A stretch of DNA of 64,000 nucleotides from Candidatus Physcocola equi (GTDB taxonomy: Bacteria > Bacteroidota > Bacteroidia > Bacteroidales > Paludibacteraceae), in contig JAGHUM010000001.1 in the NCBI GenBank assembly GCA_018064855.1, forward strand, positions 58,521 through 122,520, written 5' to 3'. Below the pieces are notes generated by a model. It did no database searches and was not told where the DNA came from. It was given only the letters and a program-made list of their open reading frames with translations. Each line of letters begins with the position of its first letter. Positions within the stretch are counted from its first letter, which is position 1. Below, one piece after another: positions 35,754-43,564 of this stretch. The position numbers and the translations under genes are program-made.

Positions 35754-36386
35754 ATGCCGAATCCGCAAGAAACAAGCACTGAAAACGTTCCGAATTCCCT
35801 TCAAGAAAAGCAGTTGGAACCTGCAACAGTTGTGGATAAAGATGTTTGTACTTGGTATGTGTTGAAGGCGTTATGGCGGCAGGAAGACAAAGCGGAAGAG
35901 CGATTGAAAGAGGCTCAAGTTGTGACTTACATCCCTCGCAAATTGATATTAAAGGAGAATCGTAAGCATAAAAAGGAGAGAATGCTTGTCCCTGTTATAA
36001 ATAGTCTGGTGTTTGTAAAATCCACAATACGTCGTTTGGAACAAGTCAAAGAGGAAATCCGTACCAAATACGGACAGACGCTTTACTTCTATACGAATCA
36101 CGAAGGTGGCAGAAACGTAATCACTTCCATACCCGATGCGCAAATGGAGCAGTTCCGCTTGGCGTGTAGATTGGCTGGAGATGCAGTCCAATACTTTCTT
36201 CCTGAAGAATTGCCTTTGGCAAAAGGAACAAAGGTGCGTATCCATGGTGGTCCGTTCGAAGGGCATGAAGGAGTCCTTTTAAAAGTCAAGGGCAAACGTA
36301 GTAAGAATTTGGTTGTTTCTATTGAAGGATTTATTTCAGCCGCTGTGGCGGAAGTCAATCCGGAATATATAGAAGTCATTTCATAG
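35754..36386 (+). CDS. upxY: UpxY-type transcription antiterminator (NusG family)
   Basis: 210 residues. The NusG N-terminal domain starts at about residue 33 (CTWYVLKALWRQEDKAEERL) and a KOW module follows at about 155 (KGTKVRIHGGPFEGHEGVLL). UpxY proteins of Bacteroides bind the leader of their own capsule operon and prevent premature termination. Here it is the first gene of the locus, with a hairpin-bearing leader, which fits. No UpxZ-like inhibitor gene follows; rfbB is next after 27 bases. A good Shine-Dalgarno (AAGGAG at 35740-35745) precedes the ATG. Confidence 0.88.
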   Translation: MPNPQETSTENVPNSLQEKQLEPATVVDKDVCTWYVLKALWRQEDKAEERLKEAQVVTYIPRKLILKENRKHKKERMLVPVINSLVFVKSTIRRLEQVKEEIRTKYGQTLYFYTNHEGGRNVITSIPDAQMEQFRLACRLAGDAVQYFLPEELPLAKGTKVRIHGGPFEGHEGVLLKVKGKRSKNLVVSIEGFISAAVAEVNPEYIEVIS

Positions 36387-36413
36387 AATCCTGTAAAATC
36401 ATTATATTTTAGC

Positions 36414-37553
36414 ATGAAGCGCAACATTGTAATCACTGGTGGCGCCGGTTTTATTGGCTCCCATGTTGTTCGTTTGTTTGTAAACAAATATCCGGAATAC
36501 AATATCATCAACTTGGACAAATTGACCTACGCGGGTAATTTGGCAAATTTGAAAGACATTGAAGACAAACCAAATTATAAGTTTGTCAAGATGGACATTT
36601 GTGATTTCGATGCTTTTTATAAGTTGATGCAAGACGAAAAGATTGATGGTATCATTCATCTCGCAGCGGAATCGCATGTAGATAGAAGTATCAAAGATCC
36701 GTTTACTTTTGCTCGCACCAATGTGATGGGAACATTGTCGCTTTTGCAGGCTGCTAAACTTTATTGGGAGTCACTTCCAGAGAAATACGAAGGCAAGCGT
36801 TTTTACCACATTTCCACAGACGAGGTTTATGGTGCGTTGAAACTCAGCCATCCAGAAGGTGTTGAGTCTCCGTTTACGACCACAGCTTCATCAGCGGAGC
36901 ATCATGCGGCTTATGGTACCGATTTCTTCTTGGAAACCACCAAATACAATCCTCATTCTCCATATTCGGCATCAAAAGCGTCGAGCGACCACTTTGTTCG
37001 TGCTTTCCACGATACATATGGTATGCCGACCATCGTGACAAACTGCTCAAACAACTATGGTCCATATCAGTTCCCAGAAAAACTGATACCGTTGTTTATC
37101 AACAATATCCGCAATCGCAAGCCGCTCCCTGTTTATGGCAAGGGCGAAAATGTGCGCGACTGGTTGTATGTCGTCGACCACGCTCGTGCGATCGATGTGA
37201 TTTTCCATAATGGCAAGATCAATGAGACCTACAATATTGGTGGTTTCAATGAATGGAAGAATATTGACATCATTAAGGTGGTCATCAAGACGGTTGACCG
37301 TTTGTTGGGTCGCAAAGAAGGTGAGGACTTAGATCTCATCACTTATGTTACAGATCGTCTCGGTCACGACGCGCGTTATGCGATCGATTCTCGTAAGTTG
37401 CAGGCTGAATTAGGATGGGAACCATCACTTCAATTCGAAGAAGGCATTGAAAAGACTGTTAAGTGGTACCTCGAAAACGAAGATTGGCTCAACAACATCA
37501 CCAGTGGAGACTACGAGAAGTATTACGAAAACATGTACGGTGGTAGGGAATGA
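36414..37553 (+). CDS. rfbB: dTDP-glucose 4,6-dehydratase
   Basis: 379 residues. Second step of dTDP-L-rhamnose synthesis. The NAD fold is NIVITGGAGFIGSHVVRLF, the active-site Asp-Glu is in HISTDEVYGAL, and the catalytic Tyr-Lys in SPYSASKASSDHF. NWRD-type motif GENVRDWLYVVDHARA follows. It is slightly longer than E. coli RmlB (361) because of an insertion around the substrate loop (LETTKYNPHS), as in other Bacteroidales. An octamer repeat array begins at the base after the stop codon. Confidence 0.95.
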   Translation: MKRNIVITGGAGFIGSHVVRLFVNKYPEYNIINLDKLTYAGNLANLKDIEDKPNYKFVKMDICDFDAFYKLMQDEKIDGIIHLAAESHVDRSIKDPFTFARTNVMGTLSLLQAAKLYWESLPEKYEGKRFYHISTDEVYGALKLSHPEGVESPFTTTASSAEHHAAYGTDFFLETTKYNPHSPYSASKASSDHFVRAFHDTYGMPTIVTNCSNNYGPYQFPEKLIPLFINNIRNRKPLPVYGKGENVRDWLYVVDHARAIDVIFHNGKINETYNIGGFNEWKNIDIIKVVIKTVDRLLGRKEGEDLDLITYVTDRLGHDARYAIDSRKLQAELGWEPSLQFEEGIEKTVKWYLENEDWLNNITSGDYEKYYENMYGGRE

Positions 37554-37601
37554 CGGAATAACGGATTCACGGAATAACGGAAAGACGGATTCATGGATTT
37601 T
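37554..37601 (+). repeat. Octanucleotide array, CGG orientation, after rfbB
   Basis: Strict 8-base units starting directly after the rfbB stop: CGGAATAA, CGGATTCA, CGGAATAA, CGGAAAGA, CGGATTCA, TGGATTTT. The ATG proposed for the next gene lies at the junction of units five and six. Confidence 0.88.
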
Positions 37602-38066
37602 CCGAATGCTGCCAGTAGAATAAATGATTACATGGAAATACGAAAGTTTAATGGTATTGAAAAGAAGTTAATGACTGAGGAGGAAAAATCTTCAGCTCAA
37701 ATACTTGATCTTTCATACGATTTTTCTTGTCGTATAATTAGACTATATAAATATCTTCTAAAGGGAAATATTTCAAAAGTTGATCGTGATATTTTGAGCG
37801 CACTTGGTCTTCAAATGTTGCGTTCAGGAACGAGTATTAATGCGAATGTGGCAGAATCTCAGCATCCTCAGTCTGATGCAGATTTCCTTTCCAAAACTAG
37901 TATAGCTTTAAAGGAAGCGCGTGAAACAGAAAATTGGTTGAATTTACTTCGTGATAATGGTTATTTGACTTTAGAACAGTCAGAGTCTATTTTACACGAT
38001 TGTTCACGTATTAACAAAATTTTAATTATAATAACTCATAAGGTGAGATCGCGCATTCAATTATAA
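37593..38066 (+). CDS. Four-helix bundle protein (S23 / 23S-intervening-sequence type)
   Basis: 157 residues if it starts at 37593. That ATG lies inside the octamer array, so starts at 37632 (MEIRKF) or 37671 (MTEEEK) are just as possible, the last giving the usual ~130 residues. The family signature is LQMLRSGTSINANVAESQHPQSDADFLSKTSI (read in two parts: LQMLRSGTSINANVAESQ and DADFLSKTSIALKEARE), then ENWLNLLRDN. Relatives are encoded in intervening sequences of 23S rRNA genes and resemble Avd of diversity-generating retroelements; they form basic pentameric barrels that bind nucleic acid. It has no obvious role in polysaccharide synthesis, and inverted octamer arrays bracket it, so it may be a small mobile cassette. 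Confidence 0.85.
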   Translation: MDFPNAASRINDYMEIRKFNGIEKKLMTEEEKSSAQILDLSYDFSCRIIRLYKYLLKGNISKVDRDILSALGLQMLRSGTSINANVAESQHPQSDADFLSKTSIALKEARETENWLNLLRDNGYLTLEQSESILHDCSRINKILIIITHKVRSRIQL

Positions 38067-38105
38067 TCGTAAGTGCTCACCTTTAACCTCATAAACCAGA
38101 AAATC

Positions 38106-38211
38106 CCGAAATTCCGTAGTTCCGATATTCCGAGATTCCGAAATTCTGTAGTTCCGAAATTCCGAGATTCTGAAATTCCGTAGTTCCGAGATTCCGAAAT
38201 TCCGTAAATCC
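38106..38211 (+). repeat. Octanucleotide array, CCG orientation, before ugd
   Basis: Thirteen contiguous 8-base units (38106-38209) of form CCGnnnTT, such as CCGAAATT, CCGTAGTT, CCGATATT and CCGAGATT. It ends 10 bases before the ugd ATG. On the complementary strand all three frames stay open through it, giving spurious Arg-Asn-Phe-Gly-Ile-Ser repeats. Confidence 0.92.
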
Positions 38212-38218
38212 AAACAAA

Positions 38219-39556
38219 ATGAAGAAGTATAATATCGCAGTAGCTGGCACAGGGTATGTCGGACTTTCCATTGCAACACTGTTGGCGCAGCACAATCATG
38301 TGGTAGCCGTCGATGTTATTCCTGAAAAAGTAGATCTTATCAACAAAAAGAAATCTCCAATTCAGGATGAATACATTGAAAAATATTTAGCGGAGAAAGA
38401 ACTTGATCTTGTCGCTACATTGGATGGCAGAAGTGCATACAAGGATGCGGATTTCGTCGTAATTGCGGCTCCCACAAACTATGATGCGCAAAAGAATTAT
38501 TTCGACACCAGTCATGTGGAAGAGGTGATTGACCTCGTTTTGGAGGTGAACCCTGATGCTGTGATGGTGATTAAGAGTACAATTCCGGTTGGATATACGC
38601 GTTCTCTCTATGTGAAGTATGCTCTGAAATTCCTTTGCAATTCAGAGTTGCGCGATAAAAAGTTTAACTTGTTGTTCTCTCCAGAGTTTTTGCGTGAAAG
38701 CAAGGCGCTTTATGATAACCTATATCCTTCGCGTATCATCGTTGGTTATCCCAAGATAATCAACATAGACGAGAAGCATTTCAATGAGGAGAATGCGGCT
38801 ATTATGGCTATTGCAAATCCTAAATGTGAGGAATATGCCAAAACCTTTGCTTCTCTCCTAAAAGAAGGCGCAATCAAGAAAGATATTGATACGCTTTTTA
38901 TGGGTATGAAGGAGGCTGAAGCGGTGAAACTTTTTGCCAATACGTATCTTGCTCTTCGCGTTAGTTATTTCAATGAATTGGATACATATGCTGAGGTGAA
39001 AGGACTTGATGCTCAGGCTATTATTGAAGGAGTTGGACTTGACCCTCGAATTGGTTCGCATTACAACAATCCTTCGTTTGGTTATGGTGGCTATTGTTTG
39101 CCCAAAGATACCAAACAGTTGCTTGCCAACTACGACCAAGTTCCTCAGAACATGATGACAGCCATCGTAGAAAGCAACCGAACCCGTAAGGATTTCATTG
39201 CAGACCGTGTGCTTCAGAAAGCCGGTTATTATAGTTATGCTGATGGAAAGTACGATTCCTCTAAAGAAAAAAATGTGGTGATTGGTGTTTATCGCCTCAC
39301 CATGAAGAGTAATTCAGACAACTTCCGTCAGAGTAGCATCCAAGGTGTGATGAAACGCATAAAGGCAAAAGGAGCGTCAATCATTATATACGAACCAACA
39401 CTTGAGGATGGAACTACATTCTTTGGCTCAAAGGTGGTCAATGATCTTGCCCAATTTAAGCAACAGTCCGACGCCATCATTGCCAATCGCTACGATACTT
39501 GTCTCGACGATGTCCTCCCTAAAGTTTACACTCGCGATATCTTCAAGCGCGACTAA
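38219..39556 (+). CDS. ugd: UDP-glucose 6-dehydrogenase
   Basis: 445 residues. It oxidises UDP-glucose to UDP-glucuronate with two NAD. The NAD fold is [18 protein letters not shown], the family motifs [11 protein letters not shown] and [14 protein letters not shown] follow, and the catalytic Cys is in [14 protein letters not shown]. The C-terminal nucleotide-binding domain is complete. GDP-mannose dehydrogenase is the main alternative, but the sequence is closest to the Bacteroidales/Klebsiella-type Ugd with the [15 protein letters not shown] motif. It would supply uronic acid to the polymer. Confidence 0.9.
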   Translation: MKKYNIAVAGTGYVGLSIATLLAQHNHVVAVDVIPEKVDLINKKKSPIQDEYIEKYLAEKELDLVATLDGRSAYKDADFVVIAAPTNYDAQKNYFDTSHVEEVIDLVLEVNPDAVMVIKSTIPVGYTRSLYVKYALKFLCNSELRDKKFNLLFSPEFLRESKALYDNLYPSRIIVGYPKIINIDEKHFNEENAAIMAIANPKCEEYAKTFASLLKEGAIKKDIDTLFMGMKEAEAVKLFANTYLALRVSYFNELDTYAEVKGLDAQAIIEGVGLDPRIGSHYNNPSFGYGGYCLPKDTKQLLANYDQVPQNMMTAIVESNRTRKDFIADRVLQKAGYYSYADGKYDSSKEKNVVIGVYRLTMKSNSDNFRQSSIQGVMKRIKAKGASIIIYEPTLEDGTTFFGSKVVNDLAQFKQQSDAIIANRYDTCLDDVLPKVYTRDIFKRD

Positions 39557-39560
39557 ATAT

Positions 39561-39629
39561 AGAGATTCATAATTCATCTCCTATAGTCCTCCCTTTTTGG
39601 AAGGATTTAGGAGGGTCTTCACAACTCAA
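39561..39629 (+). repeat. Composite repeat before rfbC: heptamer pieces plus palindromic element
   Basis: Heptamer-like pieces (TTCATAA, TTCATCT) are followed at 39587-39620 by the palindromic element TCCTCCCTTTTTGG / AAGGATTTAGGAGGG and then TCTTC, then TTCACAA and CTCAAAT, which runs into the rfbC ATG. The same palindrome-plus-heptamer order occurs before the isomerase gene at 63708. Confidence 0.75.
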
Positions 39630-40235
39630 ATGGAAGTAATAAAAACGTCCATAGATGGTGTTGTCATCATCGAACCAAAGGTTTTCAAAGATGCCAGAGG
39701 TTATTTCTTTGAATCATTTTCTCAGCGTGAGTTCGAAGAAAAAGTTCGAAAAATCAACTTTGTTCAGGATAATGAAAGCATGTCCTCTTATGGTGTGATG
39801 CGTGGACTTCACTTCCAGCGTCCGCCATTTACACAGAGCAAATTAGTTCGTTGCGTAAAGGGTGCTGTTCTTGATGTCGCGGTCGATATCCGCAAAGGCT
39901 CTCCAACTTATGGTCAACACGTTGCTGTGGAACTTACAGAAGATAATCATCGTCAGTTTTTTGTTCCAAGAGGTTTTGCCCACGGTTTTGCGGTTCTTAG
40001 TGAAACTGCAGTATTCCAATATAAGTGCGATAATTTTTATGCACCGCAGGCAGATGGCGGTATATCCATTGTAGATCAGTCTTTGGGTATCGATTGGAAA
40101 ATTCCCGTAGAGAAAGCGCTTCTCAGCGAAAAAGATACAAAGCATGCTTTGCTGAAAGATTTTGAATCGCCATTCTCTTTTGACATGGAACTTTATCCTG
40201 AGTTTAATAATAAAAAAACAACAAACAGGTTGTGA
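39630..40235 (+). CDS. rfbC: dTDP-4-dehydrorhamnose 3,5-epimerase
   Basis: 201 residues from ATG 39630. The frame opens at 39597, but those codons lie in the repeat and are not conserved-looking. It is a cupin: [40 protein letters not shown] with the catalytic His, [24 protein letters not shown]. Third step of dTDP-rhamnose synthesis. It overlaps rfbA by four bases (GTGA). Confidence 0.94.
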   Translation: MEVIKTSIDGVVIIEPKVFKDARGYFFESFSQREFEEKVRKINFVQDNESMSSYGVMRGLHFQRPPFTQSKLVRCVKGAVLDVAVDIRKGSPTYGQHVAVELTEDNHRQFFVPRGFAHGFAVLSETAVFQYKCDNFYAPQADGGISIVDQSLGIDWKIPVEKALLSEKDTKHALLKDFESPFSFDMELYPEFNNKKTTNRL

Positions 40236-41137
40236 AGGGAATTGTTTTAGCTGGCGGTTCGGGTACACGCTTATACCCGATTACAAAGGGGATATCAAAG
40301 CAGTTGATGCCTATCTATGATAAACCAATGGTTTATTATCCAATATCAGTGTTGATGTTGGCGGGTATTCGTGAAATCCTTATCATATCAACTCCCCATG
40401 ATCTTCCTGGATTCAAACGCCTTTTGGGCGATGGTTCTGATTATGGCGTTGAGTTTACCTATGCAGAGCAGCCTTCACCAGATGGATTGGCTCAGGCGTT
40501 CACTATAGGCAAGGATTTTATAGGAAACGATTCAGTTTGTCTTGTGCTTGGTGATAACATTTTCCATGGCGCAGGCTTTACAAAAATGCTAAAGGAGGCT
40601 GTTCGTACAGCAGAACAAGATAAAAAAGCAACAGTATTTGGTTATTGGGTGAGTGATCCCGAACGTTATGGTGTTGCAGAATTTGATAAGAATGGTAATT
40701 GCTTGTCTATTGAGGAAAAACCTGCAAAACCAAAGTCGAATTATGCAGTGGTAGGACTTTATTTCTATCCGAATAAAGTAGTGGATGTGGCTGCAAACAT
40801 AAAGCCTTCTGCTCGCGGTGAATACGAGATAACTACCGTCAACCAGCAATTTCTTGATGATGGTGAGTTGAAAGTGCAGACGCTTGGTCGTGGTTTTGCT
40901 TGGCTGGATACGGGTACGCATGATTCTCTTTCTGAAGCATCCACTTATATTGAAGTATTGGAAAAGCGTCAAGGTCTCAAAGTTGCTTGTTTGGAAGGTA
41001 TCGCATACAGACAAGGTTGGATTACAGAAGAACGTTTGCGCGAATTGGCAAAACCGATGCTTAAGAATCAGTATGGGCAATATTTATTGAAAGTTATAGA
41101 TGAGGTGAAAGAATTAGGACGTTTAAACCTCGATTAG
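40232..41137 (+). CDS. rfbA: Glucose-1-phosphate thymidylyltransferase
   Basis: 301 residues with a GTG start overlapping the rfbC stop (GTGA). It makes dTDP-glucose, the first step of the rhamnose pathway. [20 protein letters not shown] is the nucleotide-binding loop, [20 protein letters not shown] follows, and the metal site is in [11 protein letters not shown]. Normal length. Confidence 0.95.
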   Translation: MKGIVLAGGSGTRLYPITKGISKQLMPIYDKPMVYYPISVLMLAGIREILIISTPHDLPGFKRLLGDGSDYGVEFTYAEQPSPDGLAQAFTIGKDFIGNDSVCLVLGDNIFHGAGFTKMLKEAVRTAEQDKKATVFGYWVSDPERYGVAEFDKNGNCLSIEEKPAKPKSNYAVVGLYFYPNKVVDVAANIKPSARGEYEITTVNQQFLDDGELKVQTLGRGFAWLDTGTHDSLSEASTYIEVLEKRQGLKVACLEGIAYRQGWITEERLRELAKPMLKNQYGQYLLKVIDEVKELGRLNLD

Positions 41138-41164
41138 TAAACTTTTAAAAGAATAAACATATTA

Positions 41165-42148
41165 ATGAATATTCTTATTACGGGATCCAACGGACAATTA
41201 GGTAATGAGATGCGTATCGTATCTCGCAAGTCCTCAGATAAATATATTTTTACTGACGTTAATCAGATAGAAGGTCTTGAAACCACATATCTTGACATTA
41301 CGGACCTTGATGCCATTCGCAACATGGTCAAAGAACACAATGTGAATGCCATTGTTAACTGTGCTGCATGGACCAATGTCGATGGCGCAGAAGAACCTGA
41401 AAAATATGCACTTGTAGAGAAACTCAATGCAACTGCTCCTGAAAATCTTGCCAAGGCGATGAAGGAAGTAGGTGGTTTGCTTATTCAAATCTCTACCGAT
41501 TATGTGTTCGGTAAGGAACCATACAACACACCTTGTAAGGAAGATCAAAATGGTACTCCAACTGGTGTCTATGGTGCCACAAAGCTCAAAGGCGAACAAA
41601 ACATCATAAATGTTGCAAGGAACTCACAACTCACAACTCACAGCTCAGAACTGTCCTATATCATCATTCGCACAGCATGGCTCTATTCAGAGTTTGGCAA
41701 AAACTTCTGTAAAACTATGCTCAATCTTACGGCGACTAAACCACAACTCAAGGTTGTTTTCGACCAGTGTGGTACACCGACCTATGCCGGCGATTTGGCG
41801 TCTGCCATCATGTCCATTATCGAAGACTACAACTCACAACTCGCTGCTCATTATTCAAAATCAGGTATTTACCATTACTCAAACGAAGGAGTATGCAGTT
41901 GGTTCGATTTCACAAAGATGATCCAGCAGATAGCCGTTGAACTTGGCTACTATGAAGGCTCACAGCTCACAACTCTTTGTGATGTGCAACCATGTCATAG
42001 TAGTGAGTTCCCTTCTCCTGTGATTCGACCAAGCTATTCAGTATTAGACAAGACCAAAATCAAGGAAACTTTTGGCATCAAAGTTCCGTATTGGACGGAT
42101 TCCCTCAGGAAATGCATCAATAACATAAAGAACAATTCAAGAACATAA
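41165..42148 (+). CDS. rfbD: dTDP-4-dehydrorhamnose reductase with three in-frame repeat insertions
   Basis: 327 residues, against about 285-300 for the family. Last step of dTDP-L-rhamnose synthesis. The NAD fold is NILITGSNGQLGNEMRIVS. The usual catalytic YGATKLKGE is intact (VYGATKLKGEQN), as are STDYVFGKEPYNTPCKEDQ and IIRTAWLYSEFGKNF. Three short segments, RNSQLTTHSSEL, YNSQLAAHYSKS and EGSQLTTLCD, are coded by CTCAnnn heptamer repeats, at positions where the enzyme normally has short variable loops. The frame is kept throughout, so the enzyme may be active. Confidence 0.93.
   Translation: MNILITGSNGQLGNEMRIVSRKSSDKYIFTDVNQIEGLETTYLDITDLDAIRNMVKEHNVNAIVNCAAWTNVDGAEEPEKYALVEKLNATAPENLAKAMKEVGGLLIQISTDYVFGKEPYNTPCKEDQNGTPTGVYGATKLKGEQNIINVARNSQLTTHSSELSYIIIRTAWLYSEFGKNFCKTMLNLTATKPQLKVVFDQCGTPTYAGDLASAIMSIIEDYNSQLAAHYSKSGIYHYSNEGVCSWFDFTKMIQQIAVELGYYEGSQLTTLCDVQPCHSSEFPSPVIRPSYSVLDKTKIKETFGIKVPYWTDSLRKCINNIKNNSRT
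41620..41653 (+). repeat. Heptamer repeat inside rfbD, copy 1
   Basis: CTCACAA, CTCACAA, CTCACAG, CTCAGAA, then CTG, in phase with the 7-base period. It encodes NSQLTTHSSEL between the active-site helix and the IIRTAWLYS strand. Confidence 0.88.
41831..41857 (+). repeat. Heptamer repeat inside rfbD, copy 2
   Basis: CTCACAA, CTCGCTG, CTCATTA, TTCAAAA, 7-base spaced. It encodes NSQLAAHYSK just before the conserved GIYHYSNEGVCSW. Confidence 0.8.
41958..41979 (+). repeat. Heptamer repeat inside rfbD, copy 3
   Basis: CTCACAG, CTCACAA, CTCTTTG. It encodes GSQLTTLCD immediately before the conserved QPCHSSEFPSPVIRPSYS. Confidence 0.75.
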
Positions 42149-42213
42149 ATTGTTAACGAATAACTCGTGGTAATTAATGTTCTAAAATAGATAACTAATT
42201 AATTTGTTATGAT

Positions 42214-42405
42214 ATGAAAAAATTGGTTAAAGAAGAATGTACAAAAACGACTAAGAAATTAACATATAAGCTTGACGATGGTTCCCTAATAGAAGAGTAT
42301 TATGCCTTTGATTGGAATAATGAAATGCGTAGATGTAACAAGACTTGGTGGGCATGTGCAATATTCAGAGAAGGCAATCCTATTAGTGGATTCAGTGGAA
42401 TATAG
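42214..42405 (+). CDS. Small hypothetical protein upstream of PIN toxin
   Basis: 63 residues, charged, with aromatic-rich segments (EEYYAFDWNNEMRR, KTWWACAIFREG). It ends six bases before the PIN-domain gene and so may be co-transcribed. It shows no ribbon-helix-helix or AbrB pattern that I recognise. By position it could be the antitoxin of the PIN protein, but this is inference only. Confidence 0.65.
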   Translation: MKKLVKEECTKTTKKLTYKLDDGSLIEEYYAFDWNNEMRRCNKTWWACAIFREGNPISGFSGI

Positions 42406-42411
42406 TTAGAT

Positions 42412-42834
42412 ATGAGGGTTCTTTTGGACACTAACATTGTCATCTTTTTATTGATAGATATTGATTCTTTATCTGATGATGTAAAAGGTGTAGTTTTTGA
42501 TTATGACAATACGTTATGCATAAGTGTAGAATCTCTTCGTGAACTTATTGTTATATATAGGAATAAAAGACTATTAAATAAAGTATGGAAATCATCAGAT
42601 TCAATGATTGATGATTTAACTGAAAAGTTTAATATCCTTGTTCTCCCACTAAAGGAGGAACATATGCGAACTTATTCAAATCTTCAAATTAATGATTCTC
42701 AAGAACATTTTGATCCTTCTGATCATGTGATAATCTCTCATGCCATAACGGAACGTATGCCTTTGATTAGCAGTGATCATAAATTTCAGTTTTACAGAAA
42801 TCAAGGACTCGATTTGATATATAACATTCGGTGA
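42412..42834 (+). CDS. PIN-domain protein (VapC-like ribonuclease)
   Basis: 140 residues. PIN-fold acidic residues are placed as expected: Asp in MRVLLDTNIVIFLLID, Glu in SVESLRELIVIY, and the C-terminal acidic cluster in DPSDHVIISHAITERMPLISSDHKFQFY. VapC-type proteins are Mg-dependent RNases, usually toxins paired with an antitoxin just upstream. It lies in the middle of the polysaccharide locus, between rfbD and repeat arrays, and has no evident role in sugar metabolism. Confidence 0.85.
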   Translation: MRVLLDTNIVIFLLIDIDSLSDDVKGVVFDYDNTLCISVESLRELIVIYRNKRLLNKVWKSSDSMIDDLTEKFNILVLPLKEEHMRTYSNLQINDSQEHFDPSDHVIISHAITERMPLISSDHKFQFYRNQGLDLIYNIR

Positions 42835-42890
42835 TATCACATTCATGACTCTAAGTAGTTATTCCGCCTCTAATCGCTAAAGGCAGAAAT

Positions 42891-42953
42891 CTCATCGCTC
42901 AATGCTTATAATCCAATCTCCTGTTCTCCGTAAATCCGTAATCTTGTGACTCC
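42891..42953 (+). repeat. Mixed heptamer and octamer array
   Basis: CTCATCG, CTCAATG, CTTATAA, TCCAATC (7-base spaced) pass into CCGTAAAT, CCGTAATC, TTGTGACT (8-base spaced). The two repeat families are joined end to end. Confidence 0.7.
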
Positions 42954-42961
42954 ACCAAAAT

Positions 42962-42998
42962 CTCATAATTCATAACTCAAAGCTCAAAGCTCAAATTT
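42962..42998 (+). repeat. Heptanucleotide array
   Basis: CTCATAA, TTCATAA, CTCAAAG, CTCAAAG, CTCAAAT in strict 7-base spacing. Confidence 0.85.
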
Positions 42999-43143
42999 CC
43001 ATAAATCCCTTACTCCGTAGTTCCGTTACCCCGTAAATCCTTTATTCCGTGGATCCGCAATTCCCGTTATTCCGTAGTTCCGTAACTCCGTTTTTCCGTA
43101 ATCCCGTATATCCGCGATTCCGTTACTCCGTAACTCCGCCATA
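42999..43143 (+). repeat. Long octanucleotide array, CCG orientation
   Basis: About 18 units of 8 bases, mostly CCGTnnnT (CCGTAGTT, CCGTAACT, CCGTATAT, CCGCGATT). One unit carries an extra C, the only break in the period. A short heptamer stretch (CTCATAA, CTCATAT) follows at 43145-43158, just before the ATG at 43170. Confidence 0.92.
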
Positions 43144-43169
43144 AGCTCATAACTCATATTTCAAATAAT

Positions 43170-43388
43170 ATGAATCTCTCCATATCAAGAGAAAACATAT
43201 TGAATTTCCTGTTGGGTCTCAGCAAAGCAAATCGTCGTTGGTTAGTAGATCATTTGATTGAATCTTTGGATGACGATAAATCATATGAACCCAATGAAAC
43301 GACGATTAGAGCCATTGAAGAGGTCAAGGCTGGAAAGACATTTAAGGCAGCATCTGCTGAAGATCTAATTAATCAAATACTAGGTTGA
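43170..43388 (+). CDS. Probable antitoxin component (addiction-module type)
   Basis: 72 residues: MNLSISRENILNFLLGLSKA, then WLVDHLIESLDDD, and a C-terminal segment rich in Glu/Lys. The length, the helical N-terminus with L-S-x-E/K-x-R-x-W-L, and the disordered charged tail fit small type II antitoxins. The stop codon overlaps the ATG of a broken toxin-like frame (TGATG), as in translationally coupled antitoxin-toxin pairs. Confidence 0.7.
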   Translation: MNLSISRENILNFLLGLSKANRRWLVDHLIESLDDDKSYEPNETTIRAIEEVKAGKTFKAASAEDLINQILG

Positions 43389-43490
43389 TGTTTCAGTTAG
43401 AGTATTCGGGACAGTTTAGAAAAGATCTTTAAAAGATAGAAAATTAAAGGACTTGATATAAAAGAACTAACGATAATTCGGGATTTATGA
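43388..43490 (+). pseudogene. Decayed RelE/YafQ-type toxin remnant
   Basis: From the ATG at 43388 the frame reads MFQLEYSGQFRKDL and stops at 43430. This start is typical of YafQ-type toxins (x-L-x-Y-x-x-x-F-K-K-D-L-K-x). In the +1 frame, after one in-frame stop at 43437, the reading continues KIKGLDIKELTIIRDL, matching the next family segment (K-R-G-x-D-I-x-x-L). A one-base gain in the CTTT run at 43427-43430 and a later nonsense change would explain this. No catalytic C-terminus is found, so the toxin is dead. Confidence 0.55.
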
Positions 43491-43564
43491 TCTTCACGAA
43501 TTTGTGAATAAAAAAAATTAGAGTGTCAAGATAACTGCTATAGTGACTCTAAGAACAAGATAGT

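Larger units (their letters stand above)
42835..43169. other. Repeat-filled intergenic region
   Basis: 335 bases consisting almost wholly of alternating heptamer and octamer arrays (listed separately). I see no gene, promoter or terminator in it. Confidence 0.75.

Noticed and set aside
38057..38299. Three overlapping open frames on the minus strand with Arg-Asn-Phe-Gly-Ile-Ser repeats, looking like a repeat protein
   Set aside because: They are a by-product of the octamer array: an 8-base period gives the same 24-base cycle in all three frames. None has a proper start region, and they overlap the ugd start.
39597..39629. Longer RfbC start at 39597
   Set aside because: The extra 11 codons are coded by the palindrome and heptamer repeat; the conserved RmlC N-terminus starts at 39630.
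36414..42148. A complete dTDP-rhamnose operon interrupted by a defective rfbD
   Set aside because: The insertions in rfbD are in frame and all catalytic motifs are intact, so I do not call it a pseudogene.
42891..43158. CRISPR array
   Set aside because: Units are only 7 or 8 bases, contiguous, with no spacers of 25-40 bases and no cas genes near.
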